Assembly (NCBI RefSeq): GCF_019399895.1
Contig: NC_091864.1
Span: 8,658,001 to 8,722,000, forward strand
Direction: 5' to 3'
DNA from: Cardiocondyla obscurior
Lineage: Eukaryota > Arthropoda > Insecta > Hymenoptera > Formicidae
DNA length: 64,000 nt
Shown here piece after piece: positions 13,901 to 26,428 of the stretch (positions are counted from its first letter, which is position 1; every line of letters starts with the position of its first letter). Both the position numbers and the translations under genes were made by a program. Under the pieces are notes generated by a model, which ran no database searches, was not told where the DNA came from, and saw only the letters and a list, made by a program, of their open reading frames with translations.

Positions 13901-14956
13901 ACTTACGGTGGAGGCAATAACGTCGCTTGCATGCTCGCCGGCCGCGGCGGAAGAAGCGCGGGATCGATAAGGTATTATACAACGTAATCTGCATCGAGAT
14001 GGCCGCGTCAATCATCGGGCTGCGATAATGCGCCGGATAACGCGCGGCGCTCCAGAAAAAATAATAACTCCAAAATCGAGGATGCGCGGCGGAATTCCGT
14101 CGTTTTAAGTTACCGGAGAAACCCGCTTCTTTTCCACCTTCGGATCTACGTGCCGCGCACGTGGAAATCCCAAGAGGAAAAATATGATTTTGGAATTAGC
14201 GTGGCGAGCGTCCCAGCCGTCTAGGAAATTTTTAAACCCTCGACGACGATTCGTGATAATGCATTTCCGGAATAACGTCTCATTTGCATATCGCACGCTT
14301 TTTTGCGGAGACGGATTTTCATACGTTACCGCGAATCGTATTTTTCTCCGCCTTCGAGATTCTACCTGCGCGGATTTTCAGAATATTTCGAGAAAGTTAT
14401 ATCTCCCGGCTCGCATTGACGTGTCCCTCTCGCCGTTTCTAATTTCCGATCGCGCGCAGCCCGCAGTCGAATCCAGCCGGGACGCTGTCCCGAGATCTCG
14501 TTGAATATTTAAACATCTCTCGCGCTATGTTTATCCGTACGTGTTCGCGTCCGATAATACATCTCGCTAATGCATCTCGAGATTTGGTCTTTTCGATGCC
14601 TATTTCTGGGCGTTATCATCGCCGCCGAGCGTTGTTTCGTTGCTTAAATTATGCGGACCTCTTTCAGCATCTCCCGCGTTACGTCTCACGGCGTCGGATC
14701 CCTTGCATCGATCGGCGTGTACGCACAGGTCCGGGCGCGACGCCGGTCGCTTGTAATTTTCATTAGAGACGCACGTATTCGTCGAGTCCGCTCGCGGCCC
14801 CATAAGGCAGCTTATAAGCGACCACCACGGGTGATATTACAACGGACACACGAAGCCACACTGGCTAATATTAATTAGCAGGAGGGACAGACTCGCAAAG
14901 CAACGCTCTGCCCGCTGGCTTAAGCTAGTGACAGTGAGTTAGTGCGGCTTCAAAAA

Positions 14957-15001
14957 TTTTTTTTCTTTTTTTTTTTTTTTTTTTTTTTCTTTCTTTTTTT
15001 T
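14957..15001. repeat. T-rich low-complexity tract
   Basis: About 45 nt of T interrupted by a few C. Similar shorter homopolymers occur across the window, for example T at 11092-11112 and A near 31157-31180. Confidence 0.75.
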
Positions 15002-18000
15002 AGCAAGTTTATTTTATTATTTTGTTAGTGTTAAATTTAGGGTAGGTACTTTTATTTCAAACGTATAACTATTATTAATCTACTAATATTATAAAGACTA
15101 AAATTATTTCTTAATAAGACGGGAGAAAATTTAATTGGGAGAAATGAATTATTATCACTATCGATATCATCAGCTTATTCTTAATTGAGATATTTAAAAA
15201 CCAATTAGATTTGAAACATACATTTTTTAGAACAAAACGTAAAAAGCGGTCTTCTAGCTTAGCTATATTGATTAAGAAATCTTACATGAAATGCAGGGGG
15301 AATGTCTATGTTTACATCTTAATGTAGTTCACCTTATGTGTTTTAATTTATGAATGTCATGCATGTAGCGGGATTTTAACGGGTATTACCGATTAGAGAT
15401 GAGTTCCACAAAAAAAAAAAAATTATGAAATGAAAAATATTTCGTACCTAACGCTGAAGGATAAATTAATATAGGTATATTAATTAGAAATGTCGAGTTT
15501 TTGTTCCCACTGTGTGTTGCCTAATAACATATAGAGTTATGAAACTAACCATTATTGTCTATTTTCACAACTGAGAATACATATTAATTTCTTTTTCTAA
15601 ATCTGACATAAATAACGATGACAAAACAGGTTGGTAGGCATTGGAAAATTTCTTAATAAATAAAGTATTACGAAAAGGATAAATTATATATATATATATT
15701 TTTTTTAAATAATTCTAGACATAAAAATCTTGTTGAAAGATATCATTGTTCAATATAAAACACATTCTGCATTGGATTACTTTATTAACGTATTCTCAGT
15801 TAGAAATAATCGATTCCTAAAACGGAACGAGTTGTTTTCTCCAAACTGCCTGGCGCAGTCTTCTCGAATTGCATTACGATATTTCCTCGTTCGCTACGCA
15901 ATCGAATTCAACATTTATCCGAAGAAGCGTATCCCGAATTGACCACTGCGGTGGCAACGCTATCGTTGTCACCGTTATCTTTCTCTTCAGCCGACCTCCA
16001 CAGCGGCGAGGGCTGAAACAAGTTCTGGAACTTCTTGAAGCTCAGAAAGCTCTGCGGACAATTAAAAGGCGCAAATTAAATTGTTGCGAATCTAACGGCG
16101 AGATACGTGCCATCGCTCCCGAGGGGTCATATCTTCTTGCGCGAAGCCGCGGAAGTACTTCCGAAGTGCGCGCGGAACGGTCGAAAACAACGGCAGAGGG
16201 AGATAAGAGTAATGTTAAATTTATCGGTTAACGGAAAGCGGAAGTGGTCAAGGAAAAGGGCAGCCCGGCTTTCTCCTTCTTTCTTCTTATCCCGTGAAAA
16301 TAAGCACGATCCACGCAGGGCCGCTTTCTCTCCCGACATACAAATGGCATTAAAAATATCACGATTTGCTTTCTTGGAATTATTCTTTCTTGCCTGAACG
16401 ATATCGTATAAATTAAAGGGAACGTTGCAAGTAAAATCTGTGTCACGAAATACGTCATTGCAATAATAATTTCGCAAGAAATTGCTCGCGATTTTTTAAT
16501 AACCGACTCCGCGAAGTGTTCACGCGAGATTTTATTTAGCGCCTCGTCCGACGTATGAAAAATAGTTCGGATTTTGGCAGGATAGAAAATTGAGATTTTG
16601 CAATTTAAAAATATGAAAAATATTCGATATAAAGATTCACAGTGTTCGCGCATTTATTTGCAAAACAATTTGCACAATACCGACACCCTCGATTTGTCAG
16701 CGAAAAAAAGCGGCACGTTGGTAATTTAATTTAAAAAAAAAATAAATAAATAAATAAATAATTTAATTCCGCAAAATGTTCTTTTAAACATATGTCAATT
16801 TGCGCATTTTCAATTTCGTTAAAGCTCGCAATTGGCAACATTCTCTCTTTGTGCAGCTGCGCCCTTTGTGCGATGCGCGTGATTTGCACACTGGCTTCCG
16901 GCGGCCCTGTGCACCTGAAACGATAGAGAGTGGCAGGCGCCCTTCCCTCACCGCGAAGGAAAACTTTTCGTTTCAAAGTACGATTACCGGCGTACTGTGG
17001 AAAAACTTGTATTAAGACGTTCCTCCCGAGTTCTCGAGATTTTACGACGCGGACCGCAACTTCTAAATCGGCCCGTAACCGCTACCGCGCCGACTGCGGC
17101 ACGTAGCTTTCAAGAGATTCTCGCCCTAATCGAGATATCGGGAATAGCGTGACGCAATAATGCAACGCCGACATTACCGTCTCATAGTTTCTTAGTTTTG
17201 AAAGAAAACCGAAGTTTAAAAAGAAGAAAAAAAAAAAAAAACGAAATGTAAATGATTAAAATTCGAAAAATTATTTTCTCCCACTAATAATGCTGTATAA
17301 AAGGAATATAATTTATAACATTTCATACCGGATGCGTAATGACGAAAGTTTCCACTCGCGTTTGATTAATCGATCGTACGTAGGAAATGAGACAAGTTGG
17401 TCAAAATTGTCGGGAGATCCAATGATTCCGCAGCCGCCTCTACCTTCTCATTAGCGAAAATTAATGACTCGATCTCCCAATAAAACAATCTTCCTCCCTT
17501 GAAACGGCCAACCGGTAAGTCATTAAGCAACAAAAGCGAATACTGATTATTAAGAAATCTCAACTCGAACTTTTCTCTGAAAGGATAGCGTCTTTCACGC
17601 CCACTTGATAAATGTGTTTTGCGGAAAATAAATTGTTTTTAAATCTGTAACCTGTCATTTCTGAATTATTGGTGAGAATTAAGTATTTTTCTTATTTTTG
17701 TGGTAGATATCTTGGCGTAAAAAAATATTTAAAAAATTTCTTAATTTAAGAAAAGAATAAGAATATATAACAATAATATTTAAAAAAAAATCCAAAGAAA
17801 TTTTACTGACATCTTTGGAACATATCCGGAATTTCTAATCTTTATAGAATTTCGTTAAATTAGGGAAATAGGCGCGACGATCATTTCTTACGTTGGAGCT
17901 TCGCGTTTGCTTGGGAAGAAAAGGAAAAGTGAATGAATTGTTGAACAATCATCGGGTTAATGAAATAAAAAATTAATGAATGCCACAAAGAAAATTTTAA

Positions 18001-18162
18001 GACGCAAAGAAAAAAAAAAAAACAAAAAAACAAAAGGCCATAAATCAACTTTAGGTCTTTTACAATTCAAAGGCTCGACTTTTGCATCTACTTTGCGTGA
18101 GTTTCTACCTGAAGCTCGGAACGAAAAAAAACATTAGCAGGTCAGCGGAAACGTCCGCATCT

Positions 18163-18168
18163 TTTATT
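18163..18168 (-). terminator. Poly(A) signal overlapping the SLC6 stop codon
   Basis: On the minus strand AATAAA overlaps the TAA stop of the SLC6 open frame. If used, the 3' UTR would be only a few tens of bases. Alternatively the site is incidental and the transcript splices onward at the GTGAGC donor 18 coding bases earlier. Confidence 0.35.
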
Positions 18169-20446
18169 CGGGAACAAGGCTCACCTTGGTTTTCCAGACC
18201 TGCAGGATAAAGAAGATTGGCATCGGTGCCAAAGTAGCTAGTCCGATTCCGATTCCAATTGCCCCTGTCCATTCAGGAAATTTGTACGTGCCGTATTCTC
18301 CCCGAAAATCCGTTTGATCCAGTTGGTAGCCAAAGACTCCCTGCGGACATAAAGTCAAGCGCAATTGGTTGTTTGCTTTCTCATGTAGCAGCTGGAGGAC
18401 AGCGTGTGTGCGATATGTGCGGTCGGGAATGTAGCGCAATTATCAATTAAGGGGGATTTCGAATTTTTAATCAAAACTAACTTTCACGGGGTGTGACGGC
18501 TCGGTGGCCGTCGAGGGAAATATTCCGATCCCCGCGACGGCGCGAACGAAAAATTTCAGTGGTTATAAATAAAAATTCGCTCGGCATGCCTCGACAGGCA
18601 GCCAGATTAATTAAGCAGTTTGGTACGGGGAATACGACGCTTTGTCTCCGAGGGACGCAAACCGCCGGAGTTTTGCGAACCTAAAACTGGTAATCTTGCT
18701 TAAAAAGTTCGATAGAAATGTGAATAAAAAAGAATCAAAACGACGCGTTACACTTCCTAATTAGAAAATTTGAAAAAGAAAAATAATAATAATAAAACAA
18801 TTAATATTTAATAATATAAATAATTAATTTATTGATCAAATTAATAAATAATTAATTAATATTAAAAATTACTTTGAAATTACATTTATTACCTGTTCAA
18901 AATTTACTGTTCGTTACAAAGAAATTCTCAAATCTCTAATTTTTTTTTTTTGTATGGTTTTGCAACTATTCGTAAAAGACAAAAGTTACAACTTTTTTTT
19001 TATAAAATTCCAACGAATTATTAAATATTTATTATAAGGTAGTTAAAAAATTATCGGAATATTTCTGAGCCTCACACGTTACTCCACTTTAACAAGCTTC
19101 CTGCCGATCGATAACCTAAAGCTTTAGTTTCATTACTTTCCGTATAAATTCGATTAATCGTCTCCACGCGATAGGTCGGGACTAATTTACGGTTTATTCT
19201 CTCGCACTATGTCGCCGAACTTTCCACAAAGTTTACAGTCAATAAACGTAGGCTCCTTACCTCGATAGGATTAAGCATCGTCTTCCTTTCGCTTCTCGCT
19301 GCCGATTGTATCACGACGATATGCATTGGGGCCGCTGTTAAAGTTTTAATTGTCGCGATGTTTATTCACGATCGTGCACGAATAAGAACCGTAATAACTT
19401 ATTTCAATAACAACGCGGAGTCGAAGATGGCGCAAAATCACCCGAAGGGCCGTTTTCTTGCCGAAAAAACTCGTTCGTCGTTTTCAATAATAAACGTTAA
19501 TAACCTTACTGCTGGTATAAAAATGTAAATCAATTGTCAGCGTATATTTCATTAATGAGTATCTCGTTAACCTGTTTGAACATTAATTAAATTCGAAGCA
19601 AAATGTTTTTATGAGAAAAATATTCGTTCAATTCGGTCGTCTCATCGATCACTTTCTTCTGGATGAAGAAAATTATTCAAATCACTTAGTATTTTTATTG
19701 CGTTATAATAATAGTATTAAAGCTCTTTTTGAAGAACCGCGCAGTTTCCATTAAACGCCGTGACGACGCGTTCGAACTCGTCATTAAAATCAGAATTGGA
19801 AAATAACGTTTAATTTGAAAAGCTCGAACGAAGCTTTTGTCTCGTGGCATGGCACAAGGACGTGCGACAGTCGGCTGCAGGATTCTTACTTACCAGACAA
19901 GTAGCAGGTGCGAGGAAGACCCAGCACAACCACCAGTAACTGCGGAGAACGCGGCCAAAATTCATTTTCATATCTGTGACATTGGTCAAAAATCTGCGGC
20001 AGCCGTAGAACCAAGCGGGCACGACGAGTTCGCCAAAGCCGATCAATAGAACGGCCCAGGAGGCGGTGTGCCAGTCCATCAGCTTGAATAGGAAAATGCC
20101 GCCGTCGAACACCATCGGGATCGCCAAGAGCCAGCAGGTAACACATATAGCCAGCACCACGAGGCTCTCGTATTTTCGCAAATCCGGATGCCTGTCCAGT
20201 ATGGCGGTGTTTATCGCTTGCACGCCTGCGAACTGTATCGTAAAAAGTAACGACCGCGGCCCGCGCATTTTCCTCCTCCGCCTTCCTTCGACCTACCCCC
20301 TCGCGCGCATCGTGCCCATTTTCTACCCTGCCTCTCCCGTCTTCTGTTTCCGCGTCTCTTTCCTCCTCCAGGTTCCCTCATTCTGCCGATAAACGGTCCG
20401 AAAACACCGAGATTCGGTCACGCGAACGCGTTTTTAGAAAAGACAG

Positions 20447-20487
<41 letters not shown>

Positions 20488-23400
20488 TCGCGATCGTCGT
20501 CGCTCAATTTTTATCCGCGTGTCGTATTAAAGGCGGCATCTTTCACAGGCTCTCGCTCATCCGCGGGTGCTTTTGGCGTCGTCGTCGTCGGCGGCGAACC
20601 GTCTGGTGAACGAGGGAAAGAAGGGAGGAAAGGAGGCGAGAGCTGGCGGGGAAGGTGTAGATTTCACTCTAAGACGGCGAGCCATAATTCCTTCCATGAT
20701 ATACGAGCCCCGAGGTGAAAAGATGGGAGTCGCGCGATGCAAAAGCAACGCGAAACGATCGCCGTCTAGGCTGCCTACTCACCGTCCCGGTGTATCGCGT
20801 CCCTCTCAAGCCCGCGGCGTCTTTTGACAAATACGCGGGCCGTTTTTCAGCGAGCGTCTGAATGGCGTTTTCTCGGTGTCGGAACGGACGTGAAATCGTC
20901 TCAAATCAAAATCACCGCGTCGATGAGCAACGTCGAATTAATACTATTTTGACGTTTCCTTCATGCTAAGTTTACACCAAAGATCTATCCGCGCGATCGC
21001 GTGTGAGAAACTGGTTTATCGCGTCTAAAGGACTTAACGATAGATTGGGCCGTCCGAAATGATGTTTGACCAGCAATCGATTCCGAAAGTTAAAATCCAC
21101 ATTTATGACGCCGTTACAGACGTGGAAGTTAGTTCTTAAAGTGGCACATTATCGAGACCACTCTATATTTTTCTTATTTCTCAAAGCTTAATAATTAACT
21201 TTTTTTTTTTAATTAATACTTTGAGAATTAAAAATATTTATTAAAAAAGATCAAATAAAGTTTAAAAAGCTTCCAACTGTTTACAAATCGTGCTGGGTCA
21301 CCAGGGTTTTATTTAAGAATCAATATACAATTTTACAATTTTTCAGAGCGTAAAGATGAGAGGAGAGCTTTTAATCTCGAAACTATCACTTTAATAGAGT
21401 ATTATTTAGTTTTCTTTTGCTCATGTTTGTTCATCAACCCGTATTAATTGAAGCAAAAATTTGGAATAGTATCGCGAGATATTCGAGCAACGTGATCATT
21501 ATACACGCTGCGCGGGTTATTTCGTTCCGTGCACCATCGTTATACTATTCCAGATCTAACTAGGGAGTCGCGCGAAGTGCAAGGAGGCGAAAGTCGGGCC
21601 ATCTTGCGAATATACAACTCGTCGGAACAAATGCAGTTAGCGCGGTGATGTTTCTCATTATGCGAAGGAAAATTGAAATTCACATCTCTCGCTGCCCGTT
21701 CCTTACTCACCCTTCCCCCCTCGCTTATTATTCTTTCCTTATTTCTCTTGTCTTAGCTAAGAACTCGGCAGATTAATAATTTTTTTATTTTATTATTATT
21801 TCTTTTTTATCTCCTAAAATGACGAAAAACGCAATTTTTTTGTGCGAAAAATGTGTAACACGAAAACGGACGTAAAATCGTTTGCGGTCCTCTTAAATGC
21901 CGAATATCTTTCGTCTGCGTGCTCACCTGACTACCGAGGCCGAGTATGAAGAGCATGACGAAGAACAGGATCGCCCAGAGATTCGGCCACGGCATTTGCA
22001 CCACTGCCTCTGGGTAGGCGATAAAAGCCAACCCCTCCGCATCCTCGACCACGTCCTCGATCGGCATATTCATCTCTTTGGCCAGGAATCCGAGAATCGA
22101 GAATATCACCAGGCCGGCGAAGACGGACGTGAACAGATTGGCGAACGTAACGAGGATGGCATCTCTGCGAACAGGAGAACGAGACGCGAATTATCGCGCG
22201 CGGTAGCAGCTGGATCGGGGCATCGCTAAAATTCCATCTCGTCGAAAAGATCACGCGTGTCGCTTTAAGGAGAAAACACTTTCATTTCTGTTTCTCTCTC
22301 GTGAAATAAGAACGAAAGGCTCGCCTAATCCATTACCGTATCGAATCTCTTTCAGTCCTCTCGACCTCCAATACAGTCCCGAGGTATACTATTCCTTTTT
22401 TTTTTCTTTTTCTGTTATATCTGTATATAGGAAACATTTTCCGCTCGCCCTAAGGTATAAAGCACATACGTGTTCAAAGGTATTCCGCAATATTATTACT
22501 AAGAGGGGTTGGAGGAGATGAGCACTATCGCGATATTTGTAAAATATTCTTATCAGTCGGATTGTCACGCGTACTCCATTATTCACCGGGGTCTTTAACT
22601 CCGCGAAAATCGTTATTATTACGACTACAGCGTTACAGTCGCGCTAGTCTCGAGACCGTTCCGGGTGTCGCAACAGCCCGTCGTCGTCGAGTTTCGAATA
22701 AAATATGCAACGATTGCCGTGTCGTAAAGAGACTGAAATGTCGCCGTACGATGAGGCGGGAGATTAATAGGCACTCGGTGCGCTTAGTCAGCGTGGTTAA
22801 TTAAATACGCGCCCCGCGATGAATTATTCGCGCGATCGACGAATTCGCCGTTTTAAAGAGCGTGCGCGCATAGGGCCGTTTCTTCGTTTTTTAAAGACTC
22901 CCTCGGCCTTTCCGTTTTCCTCTTAAGCCCGCGAACGACCTACTTTTCCCGTCTTCCCTCCTTTTATCTCAGACGCGCACGTTTCGCGTTAGTATAATCG
23001 CACCTGTGGCAATTGTTATCGAAGCTGCTATAGCTCGCGAGAGTCACCAGGGATCCGCATGCGATGCCCAGCGAATAGAAGATCTGGGAGGCCGCGTCTG
23101 CCCACACTTTCGCGTTTTGCAGCTTCGAGAAATCGGGATATATGTACCACAGCATTCCGTCGTCGGCACCGTCCAGCATGACACCTATAACATTATTTCC
23201 TTTATTGATGAGCCTGATAAAACTGTTTGCTAAAAGTGATTTATTCAAAATAAGCGGCAATTTAAATATAAGTATCATAAATGTAATTAACCACTTGATT
23301 TCAAGCCAAAATTTTCCCGACCGTCTTCCTAATTTTAATTAGCTCTCGCTGTTATTCTTAAAGCGACAGAAGCGACAACTTACGATATTCAAAGAAACGG

Positions 23401-26400
23401 GTCGCGCTGAATAATAGAACGATCAATATTATAAATATGAAGGTAATTGCAAATATTAAAATAAATTATCAAAAATGACTACTGTACTCGAAATATCTAC
23501 GTTATTAAGTTCTTCTCGAAGAAATTTCGTCTTGGGCCGTTCGGGAAAGCTTTACTATCATTAAACTAATTTCGACCGCGTAAAAATAAAAAACGCGTGA
23601 ACGTCTGCGTCTGACGGGTCAAATTCAAAATTAATCCAGAAGCTGTGATATTAGCCACTGAAAAAAAAAAATATATATATATAAAATACAGAGAAAAAGG
23701 CCCGCCTCTTGTTTCTTACCACGTATTAGCAGAATCGTGAGAATGATGTACGGAAAGATCGCGGTGAAGTAGACGACTTTGCCTATGGTCTGGATGCCAC
23801 GCACCAGGCAGAGGAAGCACACCACCCAAGCCAGAGTAAGACAGCCGAGCAGCTCCCATCGTATACCGCCGTAGTTATCCCACGTGGTGAACTCGTTCAT
23901 GCCGAGGACGTAGTTTCTGGACGCGATCGCACAATTATACGCTTTGCGGGACTCCGCGACGCCTCAACCTCAAACTTTTCGTCTTGCTCTTCAACGCTGA
24001 ACATCGGCGCAAGGCTCGTTACCGATCCTCCCGACACGATGCAGCGCTGATGGCAATGCATATCGTACCTGAAGTACTCCTCGGACGACAATACGCGCTG
24101 AGTAAGATTGCTGATCAAATCACTCTCGTTCGAGGAAGTAAAGCAGTGGGTGCTATTGCCATGGTCGTAGCCAAGGCTGGAACAAACCGTGTGGACGTCC
24201 ATGCAACTCTTATTGTAAAATATAGAGTTCACAGATTCCTTTTGACACTCCTTATTCTGGAGATTGCTGTAACATTCTGTCGACATTAGCATTAAACACG
24301 TAAACGAGTACTCGGGATAATTCCTTCCTCGATTCCGTCCGTTCATAAGGACGCCCTACAGTTATTCGGTTAGAATTTGGATTTCGCAACGGACGACCTG
24401 TTTCACTTGGCCTAATAAAACGAGTTAACTGAATTTTCCCTCGAGATAAAACACGCTTGACTAGGCTGTTTCTCGTAAATCATTCTTAGAGAATCGTTCT
24501 AAATAACGAATAACAACAAAAATTATTATTTCTAAACTAAAAATATGCATCTTGTCACTAACGGGCGTTAAACTTTTTTTCTTTAATTTTATTTAAGTAA
24601 TATAACGATAAATAAAATATTTAGCGACACGCTGATCTATTCTACTTACTGATCGAGTTGAAGTCATTGTCGCAGTACGCCCAGGCTAGTTTCGTCGAGA
24701 AAGAGGCGAAGGTGTAAAACAAAGTCCACGCGACTATTACCATATAGTATATTAGCACAAAGAAGATGACGACCAACGTACAATGACCTAGGCCATGAAA
24801 AGCCGGCGCCATGCGGCTGAAAGCTTTTATAGGTCCCAGTCCAGTGTATTGACCCATACAGAGCTCCAGGAAGAATATAGGCAGACCCATCGTGATTAGC
24901 ATGAGAACGAAGGGTATCAAGAAAGCGCCTGTAACAATTAATTATGAAACTTTTCCCATCGATTTAGAAGAATGACTCTCTCGCGCCACTTCGACCTCTC
25001 AGCGTTACATCAAAAATTAATACAGAATGCGACGAAATAAACTCCGCGAATACTCCAAAAACGAAAGAGTATTACTTCAAATTTAAGTTTTAACGTGATG
25101 GAATATGAAAACTCGGTTTGGATCTCTTCAAAGAATCTCCCCCGAATTTACGGCGGCTATTTTTGAATCCCTGACGCGCAATTTCAAAGTTCCTAGCAGA
25201 GCTTTTTTAAAGTTTGTATCTATAATTTTTCGACGCCTCGTATAAAGAAGGGAGATATACTAGGGTATGATATACGGAGCGTTCAAGTTTTAACAAACTG
25301 CAAGTAAACTGTATCAGCATGGTCCGTGAGCGACAGAAGGGGTTATAATATATGCATATCATATGAAATCAACAAAATTATTCAGTGTAATTAAAATACA
25401 AGAGATTGCGAATTAGGGATTAATTCCACCGGTCGTTCTCTTTTTTTTTTTTTATTAAAATACTCACGAATCTGTGTAAGGTATTTTCTCCTACTTCCGC
25501 TCATTTGACGTGTTCGCACAATTTTTCGCGATTTAGGTCACTTCTAGCAAGACAGATTAACTTTAATTTCAATTTAATTTACTCATTGTTTTGTTCTAAT
25601 TTTTGGAACTTAATTAAAAAAAATTTTTAAGCGAGGAAGAACAAGTTAAAAGTCGATCTGTATCGGTAGAAGTGACTTTAAAGGGCGTGTATTTTCATGT
25701 ACACGGAAGATCCGATGGTTACGTACCGCCACCGTTGTTATATATGAAGAGGGGGAAACGCCAAACGTTACCGATGCCGACAGCATACCCGATGCAGGAT
25801 AGAATAAATTCGATCTGGTTGGCCCAGGCGCCTCGCTTCGGCTCGTTCGGACGCTCCACCAAAACGCCGCCAACTCCGAGAGAAACCCTCTTCACCTGCC
25901 AATATCACACGGCCAGAGCATTATATTTGCATCATATAAATTATCGGCACGATCAACGGTGAAAAGATCTGACGGCACGCCGCCGACACGTGAGCGGCTA
26001 TTGTAAGAACCGCGGGAAAGAAATGTTCGACGTGTTCGCGCGATAAAATTGGAGACTCGTCTTACATTCGGGCGAAATAATTTGATCTGATCTCCGAACG
26101 CGAATTTGCAAAGCTTATCGTATACCGAGAAGGAATTTAAATACTCATTTTTACGCGCATACTTGAAAATTACGAATTGATATAATTTTAGAAACACATC
26201 GAGTGATTTGGAGTATAAATTTTTGACGAGCGTGGGAATATTTATAGACAGTTCGCGTACATCTCGAGAAATATTTATAGCCTGTCAGGTGATAAGAAGC
26301 GAAGCCACGTACCGACCTATTTCTTTTCTCTGCGTTAGAAAATCGATCGTTAATCACATCGTCGAACGAGAGCCGCGTATTTGCGCGAAAAAGTAACCAA

Positions 26401-26428
26401 CCTGAGACGCTTTCCTGGACTCCGTCAT
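18164..26428 (-). CDS. SLC6 family Na+/Cl- coupled transporter (amino-acid type, orphan)
   Basis: Plasma-membrane symporter of the neurotransmitter:sodium symporter family; substrate not assignable. Nine exons: 26428-26402, 25895-25727, 24928-24650, 24276-24069, 23916-23720, 23184-23004, 22164-21927, 20232-19894, 18340-18164; total 604 aa, usual for SLC6. TM1 carries YAVGIGNVWRFP, followed by NNGGGAFLIPF (TM2) and GQYTGLGPI. The second extracellular loop has cysteines and N-glycosylation sites. TM6 has ASQIFYSLG and TM7 has ANLFTS, matching the chloride-site Gln, Ser, Asn and Ser of SERT. Glycine sits where monoamine transporters have Asp98, so an amino-acid-like substrate is likelier than an amine. 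The TM2 chloride Tyr is Phe, and the TM8 motif is LGLGSQF rather than LDS/LDT. The start lies in a 9-codon exon (MTESRKASQ) and is less certain than the core. A strong donor after VWKTK near the stop suggests an alternative C-terminus. Confidence 0.88.
20450..20485. repeat. CT dinucleotide microsatellite in SLC6 intron
   Basis: About 18 CT units in the intron between SLC6 exons 19894-20232 and 21927-22164. Likely length-polymorphic. Confidence 0.85.

Larger units (their letters stand above)
146..18163. other. Long gene-free stretch (intergenic or a large intron)
   Basis: No open frame here has flanking splice sites, family motifs or coding-like composition. The stretch alternates AT-rich DNA with CpG-dense blocks (about 180-770, 3100-3400, 6050-6700, 10180-10950, 13300-14800). 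It holds homopolymer runs such as the T-rich tract near 14957-15001, an AG repeat at 9653-9672, and the inverted repeat listed separately. Overlapping open frames on both strands in the CpG-rich blocks are explained by scarcity of stop codons in GC-rich DNA. It could be the regulatory landscape or an intron of a gene outside the window; nothing seen decides this. Confidence 0.6.
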
